NCBI GenBank assembly: GCA_902778325.1
Contig: CACYWZ010000003.1
Location: forward strand, 92,163-156,162
Length of the DNA stretch: 64,000 nucleotides
DNA from: an uncultured Spirochaetaceae bacterium
Lineage (GTDB): Bacteria; Spirochaetota; Spirochaetia; Treponematales; Treponemataceae
Reading direction: 5' to 3'
This document shows positions 47,569 through 56,708 of the stretch, in pieces. Position numbers and translations under genes: made by a program. Positions within the stretch are counted from its first letter, which is position 1, and every line of letters starts with the position of its first letter. The notes under the pieces are model-generated. The model did not search any database and was not told where the DNA came from. It worked only from the letters and a program-made list of their open reading frames with translations.

Positions 47569-48927
47569 ATGGCTAAATCCAATCAAATCGACATGACAGA
47601 AGGCTCTGTCTTTTTTAAGCTCTTGCAGTTTTCTATCCCGCTCATCTTTTCATCTGTGTTGCAGCTCTTTTTCAATGCGGCTGATGTTGTTGTGGTAGGG
47701 CGGTTTGCTGGCGTGAACTCTTTGGCGGCTGTCGGCTCTACGAGTTCTCTTATCAATTTGCTTGTCAATCTTTTTCTTGGTCTTTCGGTCGGCACAAACG
47801 TTATCGCCGCAAATTACTTTGGCTCTGGAAAAAACAAAAAACTTTCTCAAACCGTGCATACAGCGATTTTGCTTTCTGTATATTCAGGCGTGATTTTGAC
47901 AGTAGTCGGTGTGTTCGGGGCAAAATACATCTTGCGCTTGATGGGCTCTCCTGATGAGGTCTTGAGCCTTGCGACACTGTATTTGCAGATTTATTTTGCG
48001 GGAATCACGGCTTCCATGGTCTACAACTTCGGAAGCGCGCTCCTCCGCAGCAAAGGCGACACAAAGCGACCGATGTATATCCTTTTTGCGGCAGGCTTGA
48101 TTAACGTCGTCTTGAACTTGATTTTCGTTATCCCGCTCAAAATGGACGTGGCGGGCGTTGCGCTTGCGACAGTGATTTCTCAAGTATTCTCGGCTTTTAT
48201 GGTTATCCGCTGCCTCGTCAAAGAAAGTGACTATTTCAAGCTCTATTTCTCAAAGCTCAAGATTGACCGCGAAATCTTTATCGATATTCTAAAAATCGGT
48301 CTTCCCGCAGGCTTTCAGGGCATTTTGTTCTCGTTTTCAAACGTCATCATTCAGTCGTCGGTCAACTCGTTCGGCAACATCATGATTGCAGGCTCTTCCG
48401 CGGCGGCGAACATCGAAGGCTTTGTCTACATCTCGATGAACGGCTTTGCACAAGGCTCTCTGACTTTTGTGTCGCAAAACTATGGCGCAAAAAAGATGGA
48501 CAGAATCAAAAAAGTTGTCCGCATTGCCCTTTTGTGCGCGCTCGTTGCAGGAACTGTGCTCGGAAACTTGGCGTATTTGTTCGGACGAAATCTCATCGCG
48601 ATTTACAACGACAACCCCGACGTAATCGAAGCGGGCTTGCTGAGAATGAGCGTGATTATGACGACATACGCACTTTGCGGCATTATGGACGTGATGGCGA
48701 ACAGCGTGCGCGGCATCGGGCACTCGCTCTTGCCTATGGTCGTCTCTCTTTTGGGCGCGTGCGGTTTGCGCTTGGTGTGGCTTGCGACGGCGTTCCAGAT
48801 TCCCGCCTTTCACACTTGCCGCACAGTCTTCTTGTCCTATCCGATTTCGTGGGCAATCACCTTCGCGGCTCACGTTGTGTGTTTCTTCGTGATTTTGAAA
48901 AATTTAAAAGCGCAAAAAGAGCTTTAG
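47569..48927 (+). CDS. MATE-family efflux transporter
   Basis: A 452-aa inner-membrane protein with about 12 hydrophobic segments in two homologous halves. Conserved pieces are MTEGSVFFKLLQFSIPLIFSSVLQLFFNAADVVVVGRFAG at the start, GLSVGTNVIAANYFG, and the second-half NAFGNIM-like SVNSFGNIMIAGSSAAANIEGF. MATE pumps export drugs or metabolites using sodium or proton gradients; the substrate is not deducible. TATAAT lies 6 nt before ATG 47569. Monocistronic, with an AT-rich repeat region behind it. Confidence 0.92.
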   Translation: MAKSNQIDMTEGSVFFKLLQFSIPLIFSSVLQLFFNAADVVVVGRFAGVNSLAAVGSTSSLINLLVNLFLGLSVGTNVIAANYFGSGKNKKLSQTVHTAILLSVYSGVILTVVGVFGAKYILRLMGSPDEVLSLATLYLQIYFAGITASMVYNFGSALLRSKGDTKRPMYILFAAGLINVVLNLIFVIPLKMDVAGVALATVISQVFSAFMVIRCLVKESDYFKLYFSKLKIDREIFIDILKIGLPAGFQGILFSFSNVIIQSSVNSFGNIMIAGSSAAANIEGFVYISMNGFAQGSLTFVSQNYGAKKMDRIKKVVRIALLCALVAGTVLGNLAYLFGRNLIAIYNDNPDVIEAGLLRMSVIMTTYALCGIMDVMANSVRGIGHSLLPMVVSLLGACGLRLVWLATAFQIPAFHTCRTVFLSYPISWAITFAAHVVCFFVILKNLKAQKEL

Positions 48928-48939
48928 AAAATCACGCTT

Positions 48940-49066
48940 TAAATTTAATTGCTCGCCTAGAAGAAAAGGAGCTGATTAAATTTAAAGCGCGTCAATCCTA
49001 TTTTAAGGGAAGGGAATTAAATTTAAATCATGTCAATCCTATTTTAAGAGAAGATGATTAAATTTA
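48940..49066. repeat. Tandem array, about three units of ~41 bp ending in GATTAAATTTAA
   Basis: Units contain GTCAATCCTATTTTAAGGGA and end GATTAAATTTAA; the first unit is more diverged. TTAAATTTAA is a perfect palindrome. It fills the gap between MATE and the UMP kinase gene. Confidence 0.75.
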
Positions 49067-49110
49067 AATCTTTGCTTCCTTTTGTCAAAATCTGCTTTTA
49101 AATTTGCTTC

Positions 49111-49797
49111 TTAGCCGATAACTGTGCCGACGAAATCTTTTTCGTCAAGGATTTTGCGGATATTTTCGATGTTCTTGCCGCCTGCGCAAATGACCTTCAA
49201 GCCCATCTCGCGAGCCTTCTTGCTTGCAATCGGGTCAAACGGGCAGTTCTTTCCTGGCTCCCATTCATCTCCGACCATAGCGCAGAAATCCGCCCATGAA
49301 ATCGAGTCAATCGGCTTTGCGTCGGGATTCTTGCGCGGGTCATCGGTGTAGACTTTCTCGATGTTAGAAAGATTTACAACCGTGTCTGCGCTGAACTTTT
49401 CCGCGAGCAAAACTGCGTCGTTGTCGGTTGAGAATCCTGGCTTCCAGCCCGCCGCGAGCAAAATCTTTCCTGTGAACTCATTCGCTTGTGTCGGGTTTGT
49501 AACAACGTCTTCTTTGCACAAATCGCCGAAAATCGCCTTTACGAGCTGCGCGTTCAAGCGAGTCGCCATAATGCCAATCCAGTCGCAAGCGTTGTTTTCA
49601 ACGTCTGAATAAACTTCGCGGCATGCGTTTTGATAAATGCGGGCAGGCGCGCCGCCTCCTACAACGAGGATAAGGCGTCTGTCGTCGCTTTTTGAAAGCC
49701 AGTCTTTGACCATCGCAGAAAAAGATGTCAAAAATGCTGTGTCCGGCTTTTCTGGCGCAACGATTGAGCCGCCGACTGATAAAACCTTTGTAACCAT
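49111..49797 (-). CDS. pyrH: UMP kinase, archaeal-type amino-acid-kinase fold
   Basis: A 228-aa kinase. Start motif VTKVLSVGGSIVAPEKPD and phosphate loop LILVVGGGAPARIY mark the amino-acid-kinase fold. Residues such as WKPGFSTDNDAVLLAEKF and VVNLSNIEKVYTDDPRKNPDAKPID match the short UMP kinases of archaea and spirochaetes better than the ~240-aa bacterial type. It phosphorylates UMP to UDP. TGGAGGAAA lies before the ATG. The gene symbol is by function. Confidence 0.85.
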   Translation of the reverse strand: MVTKVLSVGGSIVAPEKPDTAFLTSFSAMVKDWLSKSDDRRLILVVGGGAPARIYQNACREVYSDVENNACDWIGIMATRLNAQLVKAIFGDLCKEDVVTNPTQANEFTGKILLAAGWKPGFSTDNDAVLLAEKFSADTVVNLSNIEKVYTDDPRKNPDAKPIDSISWADFCAMVGDEWEPGKNCPFDPIASKKAREMGLKVICAGGKNIENIRKILDEKDFVGTVIG

Positions 49798-49903
49798 AAT
49801 TTCCTCCAGAAATCTTCAAAATCTTAATTTATGCTATCATTCATTTTTGGAATTGTATAGGCGAACTTGATTTTGACCTTCGGACTTTCCCCCGAAAAGC
49901 GCT

Positions 49904-51583
49904 TTAGTAAATGCCAAGGATTACGGGATTGTTCCAAAGAGAGCTGTAGCTCACGTCTGCCGAAGAGGATTCTTCCCAAATCGATTGCAAGGCGTAAAAG
50001 CGCGGTTTGTAGACCGTCTGGCTGTTGACGATGACGGGCTTGACTTCGTTCCAGCCTCGTGAAAAGGCGATGTGCTGGCTGTCGAGATTGCCAAAATAAT
50101 ACTCTTTGCTGTCTTTTTGCTGGATAAAAGGCGCGAACTCCAATCCGGCTCCAAGCGCCGTGTCGGCAGGAACCCAGCCGAAGCCCTCGATGTAGAACTC
50201 TGTCCACCAGTGCTTTTTGCTCTGTGAATTGCTGTCAGAAAGAATGCCTCCAATCGGGACGGCAGGAACTCCCGAAGCGCGAAGAAGCGCGGTGTAGAGG
50301 AGCGCAAAGTCGTAAGCGTCTCCTTCTTTTTTCTCGATGACTTGTGAAATCGCAACGCTTTCGCTTCGTGGACTTTTGAGCAATTTGAACTCGCTTGTCA
50401 AAAACTCATAGATGGCTTTTGCCTTGTAATACGGATTTGTCTCTTTTCCGACGATTGACTTTGCAAGGGCGATAACAGCGCTGTCTGTGCTCAAAACGCA
50501 TTTGTCTGCGGCTGTGTATGTCTTGAAAAGTTTCCGCTCTTTTTCGCTGTAAGGTCTTACTTTTCGCGCGTTTATGTCGGTCGCGATTGAATAAACTGTG
50601 ATGATGAAGTTGTGGCTGAACTTTACGCGATTGTGAGGAGATGTTGAAAGCTGGAGCTGATGGACAATCGTGTTTTTGTAATTTTCGATTACAGGGGTTG
50701 GAATGCACTCGGAAAGCTCTGTTTTCGGCTGTGAGGAAAACTCGGCCGGGCGCGGAACTCGAAGCGTAATCGTGCTGTTTTCTGTTGTTGAAAGAGCGTT
50801 TGCGATGTCGGCTGTGAGCTGGACGACGTATGTGTGTTTGTTTGAATATTTCTTTTGTCCAAGATTTTGCGACACAGAAAGCGAAATGCGGTTGCTTTGT
50901 CCTTTGTCTGTCACGACGTAGCAGCTTCCGCTTCTGGCGCCGTCCGGGACGTGCACTTGAATTTCTGTGTCGCTCCAAAGCTCATAATCAAAATCGTTGT
51001 CGGTTGCACAAATGTACTCGTCTTGCGTCACGTCTGTGGTCTCGTGGTTTGCTGTGAAATACACTGCTGACGAGCCGCGGGCGTTTCCGTAATTGCTGCC
51101 TTCGATTGTGATGATGTCGCCGATTGCCGCTGTCGTCTTCGACAACGACGTGATTATCGGGATTGACTTTTTCGGGTCTGGGCGCACAGGGGAAGGAATG
51201 TCGTTTTCGTTTGCGAAAAAGAGATGATTGGATTTTTCGTGTGTGCTGACGAAAACAAGCCCGTCTTGCACGTTTGACGGGATAATGACCTTTATTTCGT
51301 TGTCTTTCCAGTCAAGGTAGCAGCTTGAGGTGAGCTTGCTTCCGCCGATTTCCACGAATGAAGAGGAAGTGCGGCTGTTTCCGAAATTGGAGCCTGTGAT
51401 AATCATTATATCGCCGGGCGCGCCGATTTGCGGATTTATTGACGAAAGAACCGGCGTTTTTTGTGCTTGCTTGTTCATTGCCCTCGTTGCGATTACAAAG
51501 ATTGCTATTACAAGCACCCAAAGCGCCGTTCTGAATAGGGGAGAGCCCCTGAAGAGAAGTGAAAATCGTTTGTTGAAACTCAA
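49904..51583 (-). CDS. TIG-domain and transglutaminase-like membrane protein lacking the catalytic Cys
   Basis: About 559 aa from TTG 51583, which overlaps the anti-sigma stop (TTGA); a start at 51616 would overlap more. One membrane segment (LFRTALWVLVIAIFVIA), then two IPT/TIG beta domains (SSINPQIGAPGDIMIITGSNFG; ITSLSKTTAAIGDIITIEGSNYG). A transglutaminase-like core lies at ~residue 420-515. Its His and Asp remain in KHWWTEFYIEGFGWVPADTA, but the usual GDC.DFA reads GDAYDFA, so the nucleophilic Cys is Ala. It is likely a binding or scaffold protein rather than an enzyme. It is the last gene of the cysS-sigma-anti-sigma operon. Confidence 0.78.
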   Translation of the reverse strand: MSFNKRFSLLFRGSPLFRTALWVLVIAIFVIATRAMNKQAQKTPVLSSINPQIGAPGDIMIITGSNFGNSRTSSSFVEIGGSKLTSSCYLDWKDNEIKVIIPSNVQDGLVFVSTHEKSNHLFFANENDIPSPVRPDPKKSIPIITSLSKTTAAIGDIITIEGSNYGNARGSSAVYFTANHETTDVTQDEYICATDNDFDYELWSDTEIQVHVPDGARSGSCYVVTDKGQSNRISLSVSQNLGQKKYSNKHTYVVQLTADIANALSTTENSTITLRVPRPAEFSSQPKTELSECIPTPVIENYKNTIVHQLQLSTSPHNRVKFSHNFIITVYSIATDINARKVRPYSEKERKLFKTYTAADKCVLSTDSAVIALAKSIVGKETNPYYKAKAIYEFLTSEFKLLKSPRSESVAISQVIEKKEGDAYDFALLYTALLRASGVPAVPIGGILSDSNSQSKKHWWTEFYIEGFGWVPADTALGAGLEFAPFIQQKDSKEYYFGNLDSQHIAFSRGWNEVKPVIVNSQTVYKPRFYALQSIWEESSSADVSYSSLWNNPVILGIY

Positions 51584-52290
51584 TTTCCGAAACCTTGCAT
51601 TTCGTTTTCGCCGCAATACTCGATTATGACAGGGACTTTTTGAATACTCTCTGTGTTGTTCATATCTGCAAACGGAGAAAGCGTGATTTTTATTGACAGT
51701 GGTTTGTCAGGAAAATTTGGTCTGAAGACATCGACTGATGTTAGTGAATCTTGGATTGTCCTCAGGCTTTCCTGCTCGTCTTTTGCTGCAAAACTTGCAG
51801 TGTGCGATAGTGTATTTTGCTCTGATGAGATAAGCGATGTAAGATGTGTGTTTGGAATTGCTGCCTGCGGAATTTTTGGCATTTTTATGCTTTCAAACTC
51901 CTCTTTTGCTGCGATTTCGCTCTCATTTTCAGGCATTGCTGTTGTGTTTTTTATACGAAGCGGCAATACAACTGCAAAAACAAGGGCTGCAGCTGCTGCT
52001 CCCGCTGTCCATTTCGAAATCGAAAAAGAATGAATGTTTTTGTTGTTTGCAACTTTTGCATAGCTCATTCTCACTTTCAGACGCTCAAAACTTTCATCGA
52101 GGTCTTTTTGTGAAAAATCAAGGCTTTTGCTGTCGGCTCTGAGGCTTTCTTGCAATGCTTTCATCTGCGAAAGTTCTGCGCGGCATTTTGGGCATTGATT
52201 TAAATGCGCTTCGTATTCTGCAATATAAACGGGTGGCAGTTCGTTATCAAGGTAAATAGAATGAATATCTTTTTCAGGACAAGTAGACAT
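51580..52290 (-). CDS. Anti-sigma factor with N-terminal zinc finger (ZAS) and one membrane segment
   Basis: A 236-aa protein. Residues ~2-40 carry the zinc-binding anti-sigma pattern with H-x3-C-x2-C in YEAHLNQCPKCRAEL. A transmembrane helix at ~105-125 (WTAGAAAAALVFAVVLPLRI) is followed by an unrecognised outer domain. It should hold the ECF sigma factor encoded just upstream (17-bp overlap) at the membrane and release it on an envelope signal. The TIG/transglutaminase protein behind it may be the sensor partner or a target. Confidence 0.82.
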   Translation of the reverse strand: MSTCPEKDIHSIYLDNELPPVYIAEYEAHLNQCPKCRAELSQMKALQESLRADSKSLDFSQKDLDESFERLKVRMSYAKVANNKNIHSFSISKWTAGAAAAALVFAVVLPLRIKNTTAMPENESEIAAKEEFESIKMPKIPQAAIPNTHLTSLISSEQNTLSHTASFAAKDEQESLRTIQDSLTSVDVFRPNFPDKPLSIKITLSPFADMNNTESIQKVPVIIEYCGENEMQGFGN

Positions 52291-52834
52291 TATCTTCTCC
52301 TATAAGTTTAGAAAGTTGCGTTCTGGCACGGAAAACTCTCACTTTCACATTACCTTCGGTGATGCCTAAGACTTTTCCAATCTCCTTGTAGTTCAACTCT
52401 CCATATTCTCTCAGAACAATTACTTCTTTTAGATTCTTCGGCAACTTATCTAGTGCTTTTTTAGCACGTTCGACAGCGTCTTTTTTTAACAAATCTATTT
52501 CGCCTGATTCTTGATGCCTTTGTTCTTCATATTTTGCTTTTTCATATGCCTTGCGTTCCCTTGTTTTTCGCTTGGCATAATTAAGCGAGGCATTTTTTAC
52601 GACTCTGATAAGCCAGTATTTAGCATCGTCAATCGATGGAAAAACGAGCTTCTTTTCGTTTGCCTTTATATATGAATCGTGCACCAAATCTTCAGCTGCT
52701 TCTTCATCGCATACAATTTTGTATGAAATCTTGTACAGCAACTGCATTGTTGCGTTGTAAATTGTTCTGAAATCTTTCGGGTCTGCCGCATTCACACTTT
52801 GAATCGGCGAGCCCGTTTCTATTGCGCTAAACAC
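52274..52834 (-). CDS. ECF-type (sigma-70 family group 4) RNA polymerase sigma factor
   Basis: About 186 aa from GTG 52834, chosen because TTGGAG lies 5 nt ahead. A GTG at 52873 would overlap cysS and has no RBS. Region 2: FRTIYNATMQLLYKISYKIVCDEEAAEDLVHDSYIKANEK, with the DNA-melting part WLIRVVKNASLNYAKR. Region 4: LPKNLKEVIVLREYGELNYKEIGKVLGITEGNVKVRVFRARTQL. It starts 24 nt after cysS and overlaps the anti-sigma gene, a typical sigma/anti-sigma pair. Confidence 0.87.
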   Translation of the reverse strand: MFSAIETGSPIQSVNAADPKDFRTIYNATMQLLYKISYKIVCDEEAAEDLVHDSYIKANEKKLVFPSIDDAKYWLIRVVKNASLNYAKRKTRERKAYEKAKYEEQRHQESGEIDLLKKDAVERAKKALDKLPKNLKEVIVLREYGELNYKEIGKVLGITEGNVKVRVFRARTQLSKLIGEDNVYLS

Positions 52835-52857
52835 AAAATCTCCAATATGGTTACATT

Positions 52858-54411
52858 TTATTTTCGAACCCACACAGTTCCGTTCGGAGTATCAATGATT
52901 TCAATTCCCTTTGCTGCAAGTTCATTGCGGATTTCATCAGCGCGTGCAAAATTTTTTGCTTTCTTTGCTTCTTTTCGCTCATTGACAAGAGCATCTATTA
53001 CAGGCGCTTCTTCATCTCCTTCGTGTGTGTTTTCTGGAGTTGCTTCTGCTTGATTTTTCAGTGCTTGACTTGCACTTTCTATAAGACGAAGCCCTAATAC
53101 ACAATCCATAATCTTGATTAAAGTTACAATTTCTTTTGGCTCACAATGAGTATCTTTCACAGCTTTTTGCAACAGCGACAATGCTTTCGGTGTTGCAAGG
53201 TCTGTTTCAATTGCTTGTGCAAATTGTTCAAGAAATGCTGCACCTTTTTCGCTTACGAGTGTTTTTGCTTTTTCAAAGGTGATAATTTCGTCGTCGTTGT
53301 TTTCTTTGCTGATATCGAAATTTGCTGCTTTCAAGACTTTTGCAATGCGCTGAACCAAAGCCGCACGAGAGTTTTTTGCGCTCTCCATTCCGTCTTCTGA
53401 AAAAACAAGCGGTTTTCTGTAATGCCCACCAAGCAAGAAGAAACGATAATCAAGAGGCTCAAAGCCCTTGCTTTTGAGAGAATAACCTTTTCCCTCTGGC
53501 ATGTCTGTCTGAAGAGTAATGAAGCGACCTGATGATTTTGCCATCTTACCACCTTCAAGAAGCAAAAATTCATTGTGCATCCAATAGTTTACCCAAGGTC
53601 CTTCCTTTCGCTCCTCTGAACTAAATGCGCCCTCTGATTGCGCAATTTCGTTTGTGTGATGAATTGGAACGTGGTCAATGCCGCCTGTGTGAATGTCAAA
53701 ATGACGTCCAAGATATTTCATACTCATAGCAGAGCACTCGATATGCCAGCCAGGATAACCTCGTCCCCAAGGACTATCCCAAGTAAGCGCCTGATTTTCA
53801 AACTTAGACTTTGTGAACCACAAAACAAAGTCGTGAGGATTTCGCTTGTTCTCATCGACAACGACAACATTTCGTCTTCCTGCTCCTGCAATTTGCTCGT
53901 CAAGTTGCAAATTTGCTAGCTTTCCGTAATCAGGATAAGTCGTGATGTCGTAGTAAAGATTGCCACCAGCCATATATGTGTGACCATTCGCTTCAATCTG
54001 CTTGATAAGCTCAATCATATCATTAACATGCTCTGTTGCCTTGCAAATCACATCAGGGTGGCGGATATTGAGAGCGTCAAGGTCAGCCATAAATGCGTCT
54101 GTGTAGAACTTTGCGATTTCAAGAACACTCTGATGACGCGCTTCTGCTTGTTTTACCATTTTGTCTTCGCCGTCATCAGAATCACCTGAAAGATGTCCGA
54201 TGTCTGTTATGTTCATAACGTGCTTTGTCTCATATCCCAAGAAATGAAGAGTACGGTCAAGAATATCCCAACAAACATATGCTCTCAAATTTCCGATATG
54301 AGCATAATTATAGACCGTAGGACCACAGCCGTAAAATCCTGCAAACCCCTCTCGGAGCGGCTTAAAATCCTGCATCGTATGTCCCATTGTGTTGTAAAGA
54401 CGTAATCCCAT
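52858..54411 (-). CDS. cysS: Cysteinyl-tRNA synthetase
   Basis: About 517 aa from ATG 54411, preceded by CGGAGGAAA. Class I synthetase with HIGH-like CGPTVYNYAHIGNLRAYV, zinc-binding Cys/His residues in the GWHIECSAM region, and the KMSKS loop as LEGGKMAKSSGRF. It loads cysteine onto tRNA-Cys. The C-terminal helical anticodon region has an acidic insert (NQAEATPENTHEGDEEAPV). First gene of the operon with the sigma and anti-sigma genes behind it. Confidence 0.95.
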   Translation of the reverse strand: MGLRLYNTMGHTMQDFKPLREGFAGFYGCGPTVYNYAHIGNLRAYVCWDILDRTLHFLGYETKHVMNITDIGHLSGDSDDGEDKMVKQAEARHQSVLEIAKFYTDAFMADLDALNIRHPDVICKATEHVNDMIELIKQIEANGHTYMAGGNLYYDITTYPDYGKLANLQLDEQIAGAGRRNVVVVDENKRNPHDFVLWFTKSKFENQALTWDSPWGRGYPGWHIECSAMSMKYLGRHFDIHTGGIDHVPIHHTNEIAQSEGAFSSEERKEGPWVNYWMHNEFLLLEGGKMAKSSGRFITLQTDMPEGKGYSLKSKGFEPLDYRFFLLGGHYRKPLVFSEDGMESAKNSRAALVQRIAKVLKAANFDISKENNDDEIITFEKAKTLVSEKGAAFLEQFAQAIETDLATPKALSLLQKAVKDTHCEPKEIVTLIKIMDCVLGLRLIESASQALKNQAEATPENTHEGDEEAPVIDALVNERKEAKKAKNFARADEIRNELAAKGIEIIDTPNGTVWVRK

Positions 54412-54500
54412 AATTTCCTCCGACAAAATTTTGTATCTATCATGAGTTGTTTTTATCAAACTCTTAATCGTTAGAATTCCGTATTTTAATGAAAATTTGC

Positions 54501-54529
54501 TCGAAATTCTTTGATTGTTAGTTTATAAT
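54501..54529 (+). promoter_or_regulatory. Promoter of murB, apparently leaderless
   Basis: -35 TCGAAA (4 of 6), 17 bp, perfect -10 TATAAT ending 6 nt before GTG 54536. Confidence 0.65.
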
Positions 54530-54535
54530 AGTATC

Positions 54536-55459
54536 GTGTACACAATACGAGAAATAGGCGAAAATATCAAGGACTGCGATGATTTCAAAGGTGATGTGCT
54601 TTTTGATTTCCCCATGCACAAGCGTACAACAATGCGTGTTGGTGGAAATGCAAGCCTAATAATTGAGCCTGCGGATGAAAAATCGTTGGCTTATGTTTTG
54701 AAATTGTTGTCTACTGAAAAACTTGGATTTTTTGTTTTAGGTGGCGGAAGCAATCTTGTTGTTTCTGACGATGGCGTAGATATTCCTGTTGTATCGCTTA
54801 GAAGATTGAAAAGCGATATTGTTTTGACCGAAAGAGAAGACGGAGATTTGCTTCTAAAATGTTCAAGCGGCACTAGTTGGGGAGAGATTTTAAATTTCTG
54901 TACTGAAAATAATATTTCTGGTTTGCTTGAGTTTGCGGGGCTTCCCGGAACTGTTGGGGGCGCTGTTTTCATGAATGCAGGTTGCTTTGGCAATTCGATT
55001 TCAAAAGTGCTGAAAAAAGCAGAGTACATGACAGAAAACGGAGATAAAGGCACTTATGAAATGAATGATGCTGATTGGGCGTATAAAAAAAGTCCGTTTC
55101 AGGATAAAAAATGGATTGCAACATCAGTATTTCTTCGAGTTTCAAAGAGCAATGATGATGTTAAAAATATTGCTCTTTCATATATCGAACAGAGAAAGGC
55201 AAAAGGGCACTTCAAAAAGCCTTGCGCTGGAAGTGTTTTTAGAAATCCTGAAGGAGTTAGTGCAGGGCTTCTTATTGATGAATGTGGGCTGAAAGGTTTT
55301 TCAATCGGAGGCGCAAAAATTGCTCCATGGCATGCAAATATAATAATAAATGAGGATAATGCTACACAGAAAGATATAAAATCGCTTGTTGATTATATAA
55401 AAACTGTTGTAAAGCAGAAGAAGAATGTGTTGTTAGAGCCAGAAATTATATTTTGGTGA
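54536..55459 (+). CDS. murB: UDP-N-acetylenolpyruvoylglucosamine reductase
   Basis: About 307 aa from GTG 54536. FAD-dependent enzyme of peptidoglycan precursor synthesis that reduces UDP-GlcNAc-enolpyruvate to UDP-MurNAc. FAD-binding pieces TTMRVGGNASLIIEPAD, FVLGGGSNLVVSDDG and FAGLPGTVGGAVFMNAGCFG are visible; catalytic Ser in CAGSVFRNPEG and the late Glu in LLEPEIIFW. The GTG lies 6 nt after a TATAAT, with no RBS, so the message is probably leaderless. An upstream TTG at 54515 would lie ahead of the promoter. Confidence 0.92.
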   Translation: MYTIREIGENIKDCDDFKGDVLFDFPMHKRTTMRVGGNASLIIEPADEKSLAYVLKLLSTEKLGFFVLGGGSNLVVSDDGVDIPVVSLRRLKSDIVLTEREDGDLLLKCSSGTSWGEILNFCTENNISGLLEFAGLPGTVGGAVFMNAGCFGNSISKVLKKAEYMTENGDKGTYEMNDADWAYKKSPFQDKKWIATSVFLRVSKSNDDVKNIALSYIEQRKAKGHFKKPCAGSVFRNPEGVSAGLLIDECGLKGFSIGGAKIAPWHANIIINEDNATQKDIKSLVDYIKTVVKQKKNVLLEPEIIFW

Positions 55460-55511
55460 TTATGCAGATTTTTTAGATACCGATAAAATAGTATTAGGTT
55501 AAGAGGGATAT

Positions 55512-56708
55512 ATGTTACAACTATCAATGGTAAAGTTTTCTCGCGGTTCCTACATTCTCATGGAAGGCAATCCGGCGAACGACCGTATTTATATTATCAG
55601 ACAGGGACAAGTTCTCTGTTCGCGAGAAAATTCTCAGGTTGGAGAAGCTCCGTATGTTCTTGGACCGGGCGATTTTATCGGCGTTGTTCCGTGTATGTCT
55701 GAGCATACTCAAATCGAGTCGGTTCTTGCTGAAACAGATACTATTTGTATTAGCGTAAAAAGAGAGCAATATCCTGAACTTATAATGTCAAATGTTGCAG
55801 TTGCTCTAAAAATCATAAAAGGCTTTGCAAAGCGAATGCGTTCTTTGAACAGCATGCTTGCACAGCTCACGTTGAAGAATGATATTTCATCTTCTGCTGA
55901 GCATCTTTTTGAGATTGCATCTTATTATGAAGAAATCGGAAAAATGAATTGTGCGTTCTTTGGCTTTTACCATTATTTGAAAGCATGTCCTAATGGTGAT
56001 AACTTTGAGAAAGCAAAGAAAAAGTTTGCCAGAATGAAACCTCACGTTCTTCCTGCTGAGCAACTTCATCTTGAGCCGACAGCGGAACTTTTGAAGACTT
56101 ACCCAAAAGACACAATGATTATGGCAGAGTGTCAGGGTGGAAACGAAATGTATATCGTCCAAAGTGGTGAAGTTCATATCACCAAAGTTGTTGATGACCA
56201 CGAAGTGACTCTTGCGATGCTCAAGAAAGGCGATATGTTTGGCGAAATGGCGCTTCTTGAAAACAAGCCACGTTCTGCAAACGCCGTTGCTCACACTGAC
56301 TGCCAGCTTATGACCGTAAACCGCGCGAACTTCGACAAGATGGTTGCTTCTCAGCCGCAGCTTGTTGCACGCCTTACAACAACACTCGCAGACCGCATTT
56401 GGTCAATGAACAGACAGCTTTCGAATGCGCTTCTCACAGACCCATACAACAGAATGGTTGATATGTTGGCTCTTCAACTTGAAAAATCCCGCAATATTGG
56501 AAATGCTTCTTACACGACTCCATTCACAATTATGGATTTGGCTGCAATGTGCGCTATCGATTCAGGTGCTGTTCGCACATGCCTTGTGAAAATCAAAAAT
56601 GACACAAGACTCAAACTTAATGCACAGAACAAAATTGTCGTTTCAAGTTGCAAATCTATTATTGAAACAGCCGCAACGTTCAGGAAGCAGATGTATGCAA
56701 AAAAATAG
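55512..56708 (+). CDS. Crp-like regulator with two cyclic-nucleotide-binding domains
   Basis: A 398-aa cytoplasmic protein. First cNMP fold at residues ~10-110 (SRGSYILMEGNPANDRIYIIRQGQVLC...VLGPGDFIGVV). Second at ~200-310 (YPKDTMIMAECQGGNEMYIVQSGEVHITK...LKKGDMFGEMALLENKPRSA), which keeps the phosphate-binding cassette GEMALLENKPRSA; the first lacks it. The end (PFTIMDLAAMCAIDSGAVRTCLVKIK) is a Crp-like winged helix. It may bind cAMP, c-di-AMP or another ligand only in the second domain. AAGAGGG precedes the ATG. A small secreted protein gene overlaps its end. Confidence 0.8.
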   Translation: MLQLSMVKFSRGSYILMEGNPANDRIYIIRQGQVLCSRENSQVGEAPYVLGPGDFIGVVPCMSEHTQIESVLAETDTICISVKREQYPELIMSNVAVALKIIKGFAKRMRSLNSMLAQLTLKNDISSSAEHLFEIASYYEEIGKMNCAFFGFYHYLKACPNGDNFEKAKKKFARMKPHVLPAEQLHLEPTAELLKTYPKDTMIMAECQGGNEMYIVQSGEVHITKVVDDHEVTLAMLKKGDMFGEMALLENKPRSANAVAHTDCQLMTVNRANFDKMVASQPQLVARLTTTLADRIWSMNRQLSNALLTDPYNRMVDMLALQLEKSRNIGNASYTTPFTIMDLAAMCAIDSGAVRTCLVKIKNDTRLKLNAQNKIVVSSCKSIIETAATFRKQMYAKK

